A stretch of DNA of 64,000 nucleotides from Azospirillum brasilense. Lineage in GTDB: Bacteria; Pseudomonadota; Alphaproteobacteria; Azospirillales; Azospirillaceae. Positions 44,672-53,821 of this stretch are shown here, piece by piece. The notes below the pieces were generated by a model. That model was given only the letters and a program-made list of their open reading frames with translations. It did no database searches and had not been told where the DNA came from. Every line of letters begins with the position of its first letter. The stretch's first letter is position 1. The stretch lies in contig NZ_VITH01000018.1 in the NCBI RefSeq assembly GCF_007827815.1, forward strand, positions 62,001 through 126,000. The letters run 5' to 3'. The position numbers and the translations under genes are program-made.

Positions 44672-45637
44672 CTACCCCAGCGCCGCCCTCAGGCTCGCCT
44701 CCAGCGGCCGGACCGTGTAGCCCAGCTCCCGCACCGCCTTGCCGCTGTCGAACCCACCACCGCCCAGCGCCAAGCGGACGCCCGTCACCGGCGCGGTGGG
44801 CGGTCGGCGCGTCACATGGTCGGACAGCCATTCCTCCACCCGCGCGGCGGCCAGCGCCAGGGCGGGCGGCACGGAATGGCGGAGGAGCGGCACCCGGCCG
44901 CACAGCCGGTCGATCCGCTCCGCCAGATCGCCCAACCCGATGTCCATTCCCCCCAGGATGTAGCGCTCGCCGATCCGCCCGCGCTCGGCGGCCAGGATCA
45001 TCCCCTGAGCCACGTCGCGCACGTCCACGAGGTTCAGCACGCAGTCGAGGATCAGCCGCGGCCCGCCGCGCCGGAACAGACGCAGCATGGCGTTCGGCGG
45101 GGTGGGCAGCCGGTCGCCGGGGCCGATGGGCGCCGTGGGGTTGACCACCACCATCGGCAGCCCCTGCGCCGCGGCGGCCAGCGCGTCCTTCTCGGCCAGA
45201 TACTTCGACCGGCAGTAGGGACCGGCCAGCGCGTCCAGCCCCGGATCGGCGCGCTCATCGAGGCGGCGCGGCGGCGGGTGGCCGATCATCACGGCCTCGG
45301 TCGAGCAATGGACGAAGCGCCGCAACGCCGGCGCCCGCGCCGCCGCGTCCAGGACCACCCGCGTGCCTTGCCGGTTGACCCGGTCGAAGACGCTCGGGTC
45401 GCGGTCCCACAACGTGGCGACGGCGGCGAGGTGATGGACCCGCTCCACCCCCTCCAGCGCGCGGGCCACCGCCGACGCGTCGAGGATGGAGCCGCGCTGG
45501 ACCTCCACGCCCGGCGGCAGGTCGTCCGGCGGGTCCTGGAGGTCGAGGATGCGCACCCGCTCGCCCCGCGCCGCCAGCGCCGCCACCAGATGCCCGCCGA
45601 TGAAGCCGCAGCCCCCGGTGACGAGGGTGATGCCCAT
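44672..45637 (-). CDS. hpnA: hopanoid-associated sugar epimerase/NAD(P)-dependent dehydratase (HpnA-like)
   Basis: Extended short-chain dehydrogenase of 321 residues. Rossmann motif TGGCGFIGG at 7-15, VHHLAAVATLW, catalytic YCRSK (Y and K spaced four apart) and NPTAPIGPGDRLPTPPNAMLRLF are visible and close to HpnA. It shares the locus with hpnM, hpnN, shc, hpnG and hpnH. HpnA is proposed to act on sugar-linked hopanoid side chains; its true substrate is not known. It is 18 bp downstream of hpnM on the same strand. Confidence 0.85.
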   Translation of the reverse strand: MGITLVTGGCGFIGGHLVAALAARGERVRILDLQDPPDDLPPGVEVQRGSILDASAVARALEGVERVHHLAAVATLWDRDPSVFDRVNRQGTRVVLDAAARAPALRRFVHCSTEAVMIGHPPPRRLDERADPGLDALAGPYCRSKYLAEKDALAAAAQGLPMVVVNPTAPIGPGDRLPTPPNAMLRLFRRGGPRLILDCVLNLVDVRDVAQGMILAAERGRIGERYILGGMDIGLGDLAERIDRLCGRVPLLRHSVPPALALAAARVEEWLSDHVTRRPPTAPVTGVRLALGGGGFDSGKAVRELGYTVRPLEASLRAALG

Positions 45638-45655
45638 GCGCCTACGCCCCCGCCT

Positions 45656-46321
45656 CTAGGCCCCGCCGAGGATGCGGTCGGCGTTGCTGTTAAGGTCGCG
45701 GGTCAGGGCGGCCAGCCCGCCGCCGCGCAGCGTGTTCTGGAACTCCGAGCGCTGGGTGGCGAGCTGGCTCACCGTGCCCTTCGCCAGCACATCGAGGATA
45801 CGCCAGCGGTCGCCCTCCGGTCGCAGCAGGTAGCTCAGCCGGACCGGCGCCTTGCCGGCGCGCACCAGATCGGTGTCGACCAGCAGCATCCCGCGCGGGG
45901 CGGGCCGCTCGCCGACGATCTCGAGCCGCTGGCCGTCGTAGCTGTCGAAGCGGTCGACATACTGGGCGGCGCTGCGCCGGGCGAAGGCGTCCAGCGCCTG
46001 CCGCTTCTCCGGCTCCGCCGACTGGTCGAAATAGGGGGCGGCGGCGACGCGGAGCGCCGCCTCCAGGTCGAAGGTGTCGAGCATCACCGGCAGGAAGCGC
46101 TGAAGCCGCGCCCGCGCCGACTCCCGTCCCGCGGCCTCCCGCATCAGGGACAGGATGGCCTCGTTCAGCCGGGCCACCGTGGCGCGGGCGCCCGGGGTGG
46201 TGCCGGCTGTGGTGCCGGGGGCTTGCTGGGCCACGGCGGGCACCGGCAGCAGGCCGGCCGCCACGACGGCCAGCGCGAGCGCGGCGCGCATCCACGCCCG
46301 GCGTGAGAAAGAACCAATCAT
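45656..46321 (-). CDS. hpnM: hopanoid-linked periplasmic MlaC/Ttg2-family protein (HpnM-like)
   Basis: Protein of 221 residues with a signal peptide (MIGSFSRRAWMRAALALAVVAAGLLPVPAVAQQA; the twin arginines could indicate Tat export) and a Ttg2/MlaC domain: FDLEAALRVAAAPYF, ALDAFARRSAAQYVDRFDSYDGQRLEIVGERP, YLLRPEGDRWRILDVLAKGTVSQLATQRSEF. MlaC proteins carry lipids across the periplasm; HpnM is thought to work with HpnN to move hopanoids. ATG at 46345 is an alternative start. It is upstream of hpnA and divergent from the sulfotransferase gene. Confidence 0.87.
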   Translation of the reverse strand: MIGSFSRRAWMRAALALAVVAAGLLPVPAVAQQAPGTTAGTTPGARATVARLNEAILSLMREAAGRESARARLQRFLPVMLDTFDLEAALRVAAAPYFDQSAEPEKRQALDAFARRSAAQYVDRFDSYDGQRLEIVGERPAPRGMLLVDTDLVRAGKAPVRLSYLLRPEGDRWRILDVLAKGTVSQLATQRSEFQNTLRGGGLAALTRDLNSNADRILGGA

Positions 46322-46459
46322 CGCGGCGTTCCCATGCTCCTGCATTGGTCGTGGAAATCTGCCCGTTCGGGGCAGGTGGATTCAACCGTCCGTGTGGGAT
46401 GTAACAGCGTCCGGCCCGGTCTATCCTCCTGCGCGACGCTGTCGAAGGGAGGTGTCCGG

Positions 46460-47587
46460 ATGGGTGGGCCGACGAAGGGGCGACAGGGATGGATGCCGAT
46501 CCCGGACCATCCGCTGTACGGCTGCGACGCCGTCACGCTGCTGACCGTCCTGGCGCGCAACGGCGGTCCGCGGGGTGCCGGCTGGCCGACGGCGCTGGCG
46601 GCGCTGGCCTCGGCGGTCGGGCGCGCGCCCTTCTCCCTGGCCGAGGCCGGGTGGGTCGCGGCGCGGCGCCGGAAGGACGCCGGCCTGCCGCCGCCGGTCT
46701 TCATCCTCGGCCATTGGCGCAGCGGCACCACCCATCTCTACAACGTGCTGAGCCGCGACCCGCAATTCGGCATCATCGACCCCTTCGCGGTCGGCCTGCC
46801 CTGGGACATGCTGGGGCTGGGCTCGGTCCTGCGGCCTCTGCTGGCCCGCGCCCTGCCGGAGCGGCGCTACATCGACAACGTGCCGGTCAAGGCCGACAGC
46901 CCGCAGGAGGACGAGATCGCGCTGGCGAACATGTCGCCGGTCTCCTTCTACCACGGGCTCTATTTTCCGGAGCGGTTCGACGAGAATCTGCGCCGCGGCC
47001 TCTATTTCGACGGCTGCACGGCGGCGGAGCGGGAGGCCTGGAAGCGCCGTTTCCTCTATTTCCTGGAGAAAGTGTCGATCGCCCAGAGCGGGCGCTGCAT
47101 CCTGCTGAAGAACCCGGTCTACAGCGCGCGGGTCGCCATGATGCGGGAGATCTGGCCCGACGCGCGCTTCATCCACATCCACCGCGACCCGCGGGCGGTG
47201 TTCGTGTCGACGGTGGGCTTCTACCGGACGCTGCTGGCGCGGCTGGCGCTCCAGCCGCACGGGCACATCGACGTGGAACGGGTGGTGCTGGACCACTATC
47301 CACGCATCATGCAGGCGCTGATCGACGACACGGCCGATCTGCCGGCGAACCGCTTCGCCGAGGTGCCCTTCGAACGGTTCGAGCAAGCGCCGCTGGAGGA
47401 GGCGGAGCGGCTGTACCAAACGCTGGAGTTGCCGGGATACACGGTGGCGCGGCCGAAGTTCGAGGCGTATCTGGGGGCGGTGAGCGATTACGCGAAGAAC
47501 CGCCACCGCCTGTCCGACGAGGGGCGGGAGCGGGTGGACCGCGAATGGGCACCTTTCGTCGCGCGCTGGGGGGCCGGTGTGGCGTGA
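46460..47587 (+). CDS. PAPS-dependent sulfotransferase (Sulfotransfer_3-like) inside the hopanoid locus
   Basis: Protein of 375 residues. The 5'-phosphosulfate loop FILGHWRSGTTHLYNVLSRDP (near 80-100) and the 3'-phosphate motif FIHIHRDPRAVFVST (near 235-250) are both intact, as is a His/Asp-rich region between (SPQEDEIAL, near 152-160). Length and motif spacing fit sterol/carbohydrate-type sulfotransferases. Ribosome site GGGAGG with 7-bp spacing supports the ATG at 46460. No signal peptide; cytosolic. Divergent from hpnM. The acceptor could be a hopanoid or a sugar on it, but this is inference. Confidence 0.87.
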   Translation: MGGPTKGRQGWMPIPDHPLYGCDAVTLLTVLARNGGPRGAGWPTALAALASAVGRAPFSLAEAGWVAARRRKDAGLPPPVFILGHWRSGTTHLYNVLSRDPQFGIIDPFAVGLPWDMLGLGSVLRPLLARALPERRYIDNVPVKADSPQEDEIALANMSPVSFYHGLYFPERFDENLRRGLYFDGCTAAEREAWKRRFLYFLEKVSIAQSGRCILLKNPVYSARVAMMREIWPDARFIHIHRDPRAVFVSTVGFYRTLLARLALQPHGHIDVERVVLDHYPRIMQALIDDTADLPANRFAEVPFERFEQAPLEEAERLYQTLELPGYTVARPKFEAYLGAVSDYAKNRHRLSDEGRERVDREWAPFVARWGAGVA

Positions 47588-47596
47588 GGGCTTTTG

Positions 47597-47699
47597 CCCC
47601 CTCCCTAACCCTCCCCCGCCTCTGGCGAGGGAGGGAATTCTGGGCGGCGCGGCGGCAGTCCCCTCTCCCGCGAAAGCGAGGGAGGGTTAGGGAGGGGGC
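47597..47699. repeat. GC-rich palindromic intergenic repeat, type B, with 20-bp perfect end arms
   Basis: The outer ends GCCCCCTCCCTAACCCTCCC and its exact reverse complement at 47680-47699 pair perfectly, enclosing two smaller inverted modules. It ends next to the start codon of the following gene. Confidence 0.85.
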
Positions 47700-47700
47700 A

Positions 47701-48717
47701 ATGACCTTCCTCCTCCTCACGCTCCTCGCCCACCCCGCCCAATCCGCCTGCCGCGCCGTCTCCGTCACCGCGAACGGCGCCCCCGTCATCGGCATCGAGG
47801 ACATGGCGCTCGACGCGGCGCGCGGTCAGGCGGTGCTGTCGGCCTACGACCGCCGGGCCGGGACCAGGGGCGGCCTTTACCTCCTGGACCTGCACACCCT
47901 CGACGCCCCGGCTGTCGCCGCCATCCCGCTCGCCACCGGCCTGAGCCCGGCGGGCATCGACCTGCGCGCGGAGCCGGACGGCACGCGCTCCCTGCTCGTC
48001 ATCAGCCGCCGCGAGGACGGGTCCGCCACGGTCGAGCGCTACCGCCTGGACGGCGCCACCCTGACCCACCAGGGCACCACCGCCGGTCCCTTGCTCTGCC
48101 GGGCCAACGACGTGGCCTTCCTCGATGGCGACCGCTTCCTCTTCACCAGCAGCCATGGCGGTTGCGGCTGGGGCGCGGTGATCCAGGACAACGTCCTCGG
48201 CGGGCGGCACGGGTTCGTCGGCCTCGTCGAGACCAACGAGCCCCGCGTCCTGATCGGCGGGATCGGCTTCGCCAACGGCCTGTTCCCCGACCCGAGCCAC
48301 GACCGGCTGACCGTCGCCGCCACGCGGGAGGACGCTCTGCTCGTCTACCGCCTGTCCGAGCCGCAGTCCCCGCCGCAACGCATCGCCGTGCCGGGCGGGC
48401 CGGACAACCTGACGATGGCCCCGGACGGCCGCCTGCTGGTGGCGCTGCACCCGTCGCCGTTCCGGCTGGCGCTGCACCGCTACGGCTGGCCGGGCGGGGC
48501 GGCGGTACCGACCCGGATCGCGGCGGTCGGCCCCGCCGGAACGGCGATCCTGCTGGACGAGGACGGACAACGCTTTTCCGCCGCCACGGTTGCCGTCTCG
48601 TGGAACGGTCGGCTGATCGTCGGCTCGGTCACCGCGCCGGGGCTGCTGGTCTGCGACGAAGCCGCCAGCGGTGCCACAGGATCATCAGAGCTGGCAGGAC
48701 CACCAGGGACGAGATGA
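47701..48717 (+). CDS. secreted beta-propeller (SMP-30/arylesterase-like) protein
   Basis: Protein of 338 residues with a short signal-like start (MTFLLLTLLAHPAQSA) and a six-bladed propeller pattern: IEDMALDAARGQAVLSAYDRR, PAGIDLRAEPDGTRSLLVISRRE, CRANDVAFLDGDRFLFTSSHGG, GFANGLFPDPSHDRLTVAAT, PDNLTMAPDGRLLVALHP, a paraoxonase-like arrangement (ANDV and NGL motifs). Function unknown; gluconolactonase/lactonase is possible. The last 89 bp overlap the 3' end of convergent hpnN, and the final ~20 residues (GATGSSELAGPPGTR) may be a run-on. The ribosome site would lie inside the repeat. Confidence 0.75.
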   Translation: MTFLLLTLLAHPAQSACRAVSVTANGAPVIGIEDMALDAARGQAVLSAYDRRAGTRGGLYLLDLHTLDAPAVAAIPLATGLSPAGIDLRAEPDGTRSLLVISRREDGSATVERYRLDGATLTHQGTTAGPLLCRANDVAFLDGDRFLFTSSHGGCGWGAVIQDNVLGGRHGFVGLVETNEPRVLIGGIGFANGLFPDPSHDRLTVAATREDALLVYRLSEPQSPPQRIAVPGGPDNLTMAPDGRLLVALHPSPFRLALHRYGWPGGAAVPTRIAAVGPAGTAILLDEDGQRFSAATVAVSWNGRLIVGSVTAPGLLVCDEAASGATGSSELAGPPGTR

Positions 48718-51316
48718 CGGTGTAAGTGATCGACACCGCCAGCAGAACCCCCATGCTGGACAACCCGCGGTGGCTGGACAATGCCAACGTGGCGAAGGCG
48801 GTGCTGGTGGTCAGGGTGCTGACCAGGACGGCGCGCGGCGTGCTGGTCACCAGAAGCTCGATGCCGAAATCGCTGTCCGATGCCCCCTCCCGCACCAGAT
48901 CCTGCCCGCGGGAGACCATGTGGATGCTGCTCGACACGCCGAGCGCGAACAGCAGCGGGATGACGATCACGTTGGCGAAGTTGAAGGGGATGTCCAGCAG
49001 CCCGGCGGTTGCCATCGTCCACAGGGCGGCCAGGACCAGCGGCGCCAGGATCAGCACCATCCCGGTCACCGAGCGCTGGACCGCGACCAGCAGCAGCACC
49101 ATCAGCACCAGAGTCAGCGCCGTCGCCTCCAGGAAGGAGGAACCGACGACCCGGGCCGCCTCCGTCACCGTCACCGGGGCGCCGGTGGCGTTGGGGGCCA
49201 CGGCCAGCACGGCGTCGGCGAAGTCGGCCATCGCGCGGCTGTCGGAAATGTCGTGGGTGGGCAGCACCTCGACCCGGGCGCGCCCGTCCGCGGCAATCCA
49301 GCGGGACCTCAGGCTGTCCGGCACGTCGGCGGCGGTGACCGGCCGCTCCACCGCCATGCCCTCGCGCAGCCGGTCGAGCAGCGGCGGCACCCCCCCGGTC
49401 AGCGCCGCGTCGAGTGTCGCGAGCTGCGCCGGCTGGATGCGGGCCAGGGCGTTGCCGAAACCCTGCACGGCGGTGCGCAGGTCGGGCGGACCGTCGCGCT
49501 TGTCGGCCAGATACCCTCCCAGCACACCCGTCAGCGTGGCGAAGGCCCGCTCCAGCCCGCCCTGGCCCAGCGCCGCCGTGGCGGCGGGGGCGGTCAGGCT
49601 GGGGCCGAGCAGAAGCGACAGGTCCGCCAGGATGGGCAGCTTGGCGTCCTGGTCCTTGGGGATGAAGCTGGCGAAGGTCCGCACGCCGCCGGATTCCGGC
49701 AGGGCGCGCAGCCGGTCGGCCAGCGCCTGCGCCGCCGCAAGGTCGGGCGTCAGGACGTTGACGGAATAGGGCGAGGTGCGCGGAGTGGTCGCCAGATCGC
49801 GGTAGGTGGCGACGGCCTCCGTCTTTTCGTCCTGCAAGTTCAGCGGGTTGACGTCCAGCCGCACCAGCGGCAACGCCGCCATCGACAGGACGGCGCTGGC
49901 CCCGGCCAGACCGAGGATGGCGCGGTGGTGGCGGCTCACCCAGCCGGCGAAGCCGCGATCCTCGCGCTCCGGCGCGGGGACACCAGGGCCGGGGCGCAGC
50001 AGGACGATCAGGGCGGGAAGCAGGCTCAGGCTGATGAGCAGAGCCACCACCATGCCGACGGCGGAGATGACGCCGAACTCCGCCAGCCCCAGATAGGCGG
50101 TCGGCACGAAGGACAGGAAGCCGATGATGGCGCACAGGGTGCTGAGGACCAGCGCCGGGCCGACCGCCCGCACCGCCTCGATGGCCGCGGCCAGCGGCGG
50201 CAGGCCGCGGCGCAGCTCCTCCTGATAGCGCAGCCCGAGATGGCCGCCGTAATCGTCGCCCAGCCCGAAGAACATCACCGCGCAGGTAACGGAGATCAGG
50301 TTCAGCCGCCCCACGGTCAGCGCCGCCGCCCCGGCGCTCAGCGTCAGGCCCAGCAGCAGGACCACCATGATGCAGGCGATCAGGCGCCCCGACCGCATCC
50401 CGGCGATCAGCACCGCCGAGACCAGGATGAAGGACAGGATGGTGGCGACGCCGGCGCTGTTGGCGACCGTGTCCAACTCGGTCTGGCGCAGCGGCACGGC
50501 GCCGGTGACCCGCATCTCAACTCCCTGGCCGGCCGGCTCGGCCATCACCGCGCCGATGGCCTCGTGCACCGCGGTCACCGCGGGCCGGCCGCGCCCGAAG
50601 GAGCTGTTGTCCAGGATGGGCCGGGCCAGGACGAAGCGGCGGTTGGCCGCCCGGTCCTCCTCCTCCGCGGCCTGCACCAGCCCGGTCCAGGACAGGGGCA
50701 CCGGATGCCCGTCCGCCACCGTCGCGGTGCTGACCGCCAGCCGGTTCAGCAGTTCGGCGGGGGTGGCCGGTGCGCCCTCGTCCACGTGGGTCAGGATCAG
50801 GTCCAGCAGGTCGGCCAAGCCCTGGAGGTTCGGGGCGGTGTTCAGCGCGCCCAGCGCCGCCTGTGCCCCGGCCAGCCGGGTCGCCAGGTCCTGCAATTTT
50901 TCCGTGTCGAGGAAGAGCAGGCCGTACCGGTGGAAGTACGGGTCGGCGGATGGCACCTCCACCCCCGACAGCACGTCGGTACGGGCGGACAGGCGCTCCG
51001 CCAGACGTACGGCGGCGGCGTCCGACTGGTCGGGGGACGGGCTGTCCACGACGACGACGATCTGGTCGTCGGCGAAGGGGAAGGCCTGCCGGTACTCCTC
51101 GGTGTGCTGGCGGAAGGCGGTGTCGGGCGAGATCATGTCCGACGTGCTGGTGCTCATCGTCAGATTGTCGGCGGAATACCAGCCCGCCAGCACCGTCATC
51201 AGCACCCAGACGCCCAGCGTCACCTTCGGCCTTCGGCAGGACAGGGCGCCCAGGCCCCCGATCATGGCGCGGCCGAAGTCCGCCATCCGGCCCAGGACAC
51301 CTTGCCGTTCTGTCAC
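48629..51316 (-). CDS. hpnN: hopanoid transporter, RND/MMPL family (HpnN-like)
   Basis: Protein of about 895 residues with twelve membrane segments and two large periplasmic loops (about 60-270 and about 480-715), each half followed by a membrane bundle with FFGLGDDYGGHLGLRYQEE and IPLLFALGVSSSIHMVSRGQD motifs. It resembles HpnN proteins that move hopanoids to the outer membrane. I chose a GTG start at 51316 with GGGAG nine bases upstream; ATG at 51286 also fits. Divergent from shc. The C-terminal 89 bp overlap the convergent propeller gene. Confidence 0.9.
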   Translation of the reverse strand: MTERQGVLGRMADFGRAMIGGLGALSCRRPKVTLGVWVLMTVLAGWYSADNLTMSTSTSDMISPDTAFRQHTEEYRQAFPFADDQIVVVVDSPSPDQSDAAAVRLAERLSARTDVLSGVEVPSADPYFHRYGLLFLDTEKLQDLATRLAGAQAALGALNTAPNLQGLADLLDLILTHVDEGAPATPAELLNRLAVSTATVADGHPVPLSWTGLVQAAEEEDRAANRRFVLARPILDNSSFGRGRPAVTAVHEAIGAVMAEPAGQGVEMRVTGAVPLRQTELDTVANSAGVATILSFILVSAVLIAGMRSGRLIACIMVVLLLGLTLSAGAAALTVGRLNLISVTCAVMFFGLGDDYGGHLGLRYQEELRRGLPPLAAAIEAVRAVGPALVLSTLCAIIGFLSFVPTAYLGLAEFGVISAVGMVVALLISLSLLPALIVLLRPGPGVPAPEREDRGFAGWVSRHHRAILGLAGASAVLSMAALPLVRLDVNPLNLQDEKTEAVATYRDLATTPRTSPYSVNVLTPDLAAAQALADRLRALPESGGVRTFASFIPKDQDAKLPILADLSLLLGPSLTAPAATAALGQGGLERAFATLTGVLGGYLADKRDGPPDLRTAVQGFGNALARIQPAQLATLDAALTGGVPPLLDRLREGMAVERPVTAADVPDSLRSRWIAADGRARVEVLPTHDISDSRAMADFADAVLAVAPNATGAPVTVTEAARVVGSSFLEATALTLVLMVLLLVAVQRSVTGMVLILAPLVLAALWTMATAGLLDIPFNFANVIVIPLLFALGVSSSIHMVSRGQDLVREGASDSDFGIELLVTSTPRAVLVSTLTTSTAFATLALSSHRGLSSMGVLLAVSITYTVISSLVVLPALMILWHRWRLRRRPAAPAR

Positions 51317-51374
51317 GCTGTACGTCTCCCTCGAAAGCGTACGCAGTGTGCCAGGACAACCTGCGGCACCCAAC

Positions 51375-51393
51375 GTACGCTACTGTATGTTAC
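51375..51393. promoter_or_regulatory. 19-bp motif in the hpnN/shc intergenic region, shared with hpnH
   Basis: GTACGCTACTGTATGTTAC here matches GTAGGTTACTGTATGATAC at 55707-55725 in 16 of 19 positions. It lies about 82-100 bp upstream of shc and about 60-78 bp upstream of hpnN, where an operator or promoter element would be. Confidence 0.6.
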
Positions 51394-51474
51394 TTCCAAC
51401 CGGCGGACGAACCACGGCACCTCGTTACCCTGATACCTCCACCATGAGGAAGACGGGGCAAAGCGGGAGCGCCG

Positions 51475-53406
51475 ATGCAAGACCACAACGCAAGCACAAC
51501 CTTGCGGGTCCAACGGGCCGAACCGTCGGCCAAGACCGTGAGCGACGCCGTGGCCGAGGCCACGGACGCCCTGATCCGTCGCCAGCAGGCCGACGGCCAT
51601 TGGGTGTTCGAGCTGGAGGCCGACGCCACCATCCCGTCCGAATATCTGCTGCTGCACCACATCCTGGACGAGATCGATCCGGAGTTGGAAGCCGGCCTCG
51701 CCGCCTTCATCCGCGGGCGGCAGGGCAAGGACGGCGGCTGGCCGCTGTTCTTCGGCGGTGCCATGGACATCAGCTGCAGCGTGAAGGCCTATTTTGCGCT
51801 GAAGGCGGCGGGGGACAGCCCCGACGCGCCGCACATGCGCCGCGCCCGCGAGGCGATCCTGGCGCGCGGCGGCGCGGCGCGCTGCAACGTCTTCACCCGC
51901 ATCCTGCTCGCCCAGTTCGGGCAGATTCCCTGGCGCGCCGTGCCGGCGATGCCGGTGGAGGTGATGAACCTGCCGCCCTGGTCGCCCTTCCACATCTCGC
52001 GCATCTCCTACTGGTCGCGGACGGTGGTGGTGCCGCTGCTGGTCGTCATGGCGCACCGGCTGCGCGCCCGCAACCCGCGCGGCGTCGACATTGCGGAGCT
52101 GTTCACCGAGCCGCCGGAGCGGGTGCGCAACTGGCACAGCAACAACAGCCGCGGCGGCTGGGCCACGCTGTTCCGCGCGCTCGACGCCGCGCTGCACGCG
52201 GTCGAGCCGCGGCTGCCGGCCAACGGGCGCCAGACGGCCATCGACCGCGCCGTGCGCTTCGTCACCGAGCGGCTGAACGGCGAGGACGGGCTGGGCGCCA
52301 TCTTCCCGGCGATGGTCAACGCCGTGCTGATGTTCCATTGCCTGGGCATGCCGCCCGACCATCCCGACGCGGCGACGGCGCGCCGCGCGCTGCGCGGGCT
52401 GGTGGTGCGCCAGCCGGGCCGGGTCTATTGCCAGCCCTGCCTGTCGCCGGTCTGGGACACCGCGATCATCTGCAACGCCCTGCTGGAGACCGGCAGCCCG
52501 CTGGCCCGCGCCGCGGCCCGGCGCGGGGCGGACTGGCTGGTCGAGCGGCAGATCCTGGACGTCGAGGGCGACTGGGCGTGGCAGCGTCCGGGGCTGGCCT
52601 CGGGCGGCTGGGCCTTCCAATACAACAACGCCCATTACCCGGACACCGACGACACCGCCATGGTGGTGATGGCCCTGCAACGGCTGGATGCCGACCGCTA
52701 CGGCGAGCCGATCCGCCGGGCGCGCGACTGGATCGTCGGCATGCAGAGCCGCAACGGCGGCTGGGGGGCTTTCGACGCCGAGAACCAGCACGACTTCCTC
52801 AACCACATTCCCTTCGCCGACCATGGCGCCTTGCTCGACCCGCCGACCTCCGACGTGACGGCGCGTTGCGTCATGATGCTGGCCCGGCTGGGCGAGGGGC
52901 GCGACACCGTACCGACCCGCCGCGGCCTGACCTTCCTGGAGCGCGAGCAGGAGAGCGACGGCGCCTGGTTCGGGCGCTGGGGCACCAACTACGTCTACGG
53001 CACCTGGTCGGCGCTGGAGGCGCTGAACGCCGCCGGGGTGCCGCACTCCGCGGTGGCCGTGCAACGCGCCGCCCAGTGGCTTCTGGCGCACCAGCGCGCG
53101 GACGGTGGCTGGGGCGAAGACGGCGCCAGCTACTGGGCCGGCAACCCGCGTGGCGAGGGGCCGGTCTCCACCGCCTCGCAGACCGCGTGGGCGCTGCTCG
53201 GGCTGATGGCCGCCGGCAAGGGCAACCATCCGGCGGTGGATCGTGGCGTGGACTATCTGCTGTCGGCCCGCGACGCCGAAGGTCTGTGGACCGAGGAGCC
53301 CTTCACCGCCGTGGGCTTCCCGCGCGTCTTCTACCTGAAGTACCACGGCTACGCGGCGAGCTTCCCGCTGTGGGCGCTGGCCCGCTACCGGGCCCTCAGG
53401 GTGTGA
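51475..53406 (+). CDS. shc: squalene-hopene cyclase
   Basis: Terpene cyclase of 643 residues converting squalene to hopene and hopanol at the membrane. The protonating motif D390-TDD393 (PDTDDTA) is intact, several QW repeats such as GGWGAFDAEN and GGWGEDGASYW are visible, and the C-terminal FPRVFYLKYHGYAASFPLWALARYR matches the family end. Position in the hopanoid locus and divergence from hpnN support the call. A DUF2141 gene follows 10 bp on. Confidence 0.97.
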   Translation: MQDHNASTTLRVQRAEPSAKTVSDAVAEATDALIRRQQADGHWVFELEADATIPSEYLLLHHILDEIDPELEAGLAAFIRGRQGKDGGWPLFFGGAMDISCSVKAYFALKAAGDSPDAPHMRRAREAILARGGAARCNVFTRILLAQFGQIPWRAVPAMPVEVMNLPPWSPFHISRISYWSRTVVVPLLVVMAHRLRARNPRGVDIAELFTEPPERVRNWHSNNSRGGWATLFRALDAALHAVEPRLPANGRQTAIDRAVRFVTERLNGEDGLGAIFPAMVNAVLMFHCLGMPPDHPDAATARRALRGLVVRQPGRVYCQPCLSPVWDTAIICNALLETGSPLARAAARRGADWLVERQILDVEGDWAWQRPGLASGGWAFQYNNAHYPDTDDTAMVVMALQRLDADRYGEPIRRARDWIVGMQSRNGGWGAFDAENQHDFLNHIPFADHGALLDPPTSDVTARCVMMLARLGEGRDTVPTRRGLTFLEREQESDGAWFGRWGTNYVYGTWSALEALNAAGVPHSAVAVQRAAQWLLAHQRADGGWGEDGASYWAGNPRGEGPVSTASQTAWALLGLMAAGKGNHPAVDRGVDYLLSARDAEGLWTEEPFTAVGFPRVFYLKYHGYAASFPLWALARYRALRV

Positions 53407-53416
53407 TGGAGCGGGT

Positions 53417-53812
53417 GTGAGAGCGGGGGCGGCGCTTCTTGCCGCGGCGCTGACCGTGACCGTCCAGGGTGTGCGCAACGGCGACGGACAGATCGTCCTC
53501 GCCGTTTGCGAGGAGTCGGCCTACCCGGCGGGGCGCTGCGCCTTCCGCATCACCGTCCCGGCGGCGGAGGGAGCGGTGCGCGTTGCCGTGCCCGACGTGC
53601 CGGCGGGGACCTACGCCCTGCGCGCCTACCATGACGAGAACGGCAACGGTCAGTTGGACCGCAACCTTCTGGGGGTGCCGCGGGAGGGCTTCGGCTTCGG
53701 CAATGACGCTCCCGTGCTGCTTGCCCCGCCGGGCTTCCGCGATGCCGCCGTGACCGTGGGGGAGGACGATGTCGAGACGGCGCTGACGCTGCGTTACTGG
53801 ATTTCGCCATAG
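53417..53812 (+). CDS. DUF2141 secreted protein
   Basis: Protein of 131 residues: likely signal peptide (MRAGAALLAAALTVTVQG) then a beta-sandwich core with DGQIVLAVCEESAYP, VPDVPAGTYALRAYHDENGNGQLDRNLLGVPREGFGFGND, the hallmark of DUF2141; the DENGNGQLD loop resembles a calcium-binding loop. Start is a GTG 10 bp after shc. It is co-transcribed with shc and hpnG. Its function is unknown; presence here suggests a periplasmic or outer-membrane role in hopanoid handling. Confidence 0.8.
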   Translation: MRAGAALLAAALTVTVQGVRNGDGQIVLAVCEESAYPAGRCAFRITVPAAEGAVRVAVPDVPAGTYALRAYHDENGNGQLDRNLLGVPREGFGFGNDAPVLLAPPGFRDAAVTVGEDDVETALTLRYWISP

Positions 53813-53821
53813 GGAGGCGTG

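Noticed and set aside
44816..46306. A 496-residue plus-strand frame over hpnA/hpnM.
   Set aside because: The opposite strand holds recognisable hpnA and hpnM; this frame lacks any motif.
46489..47700. A sulfotransferase-propeller fusion suggested by one long plus-strand frame ending at 48717.
   Set aside because: The first 404 residues of that frame are a shadow of the sulfotransferase read in another frame; only the part from the ATG at 47701 has propeller motifs.
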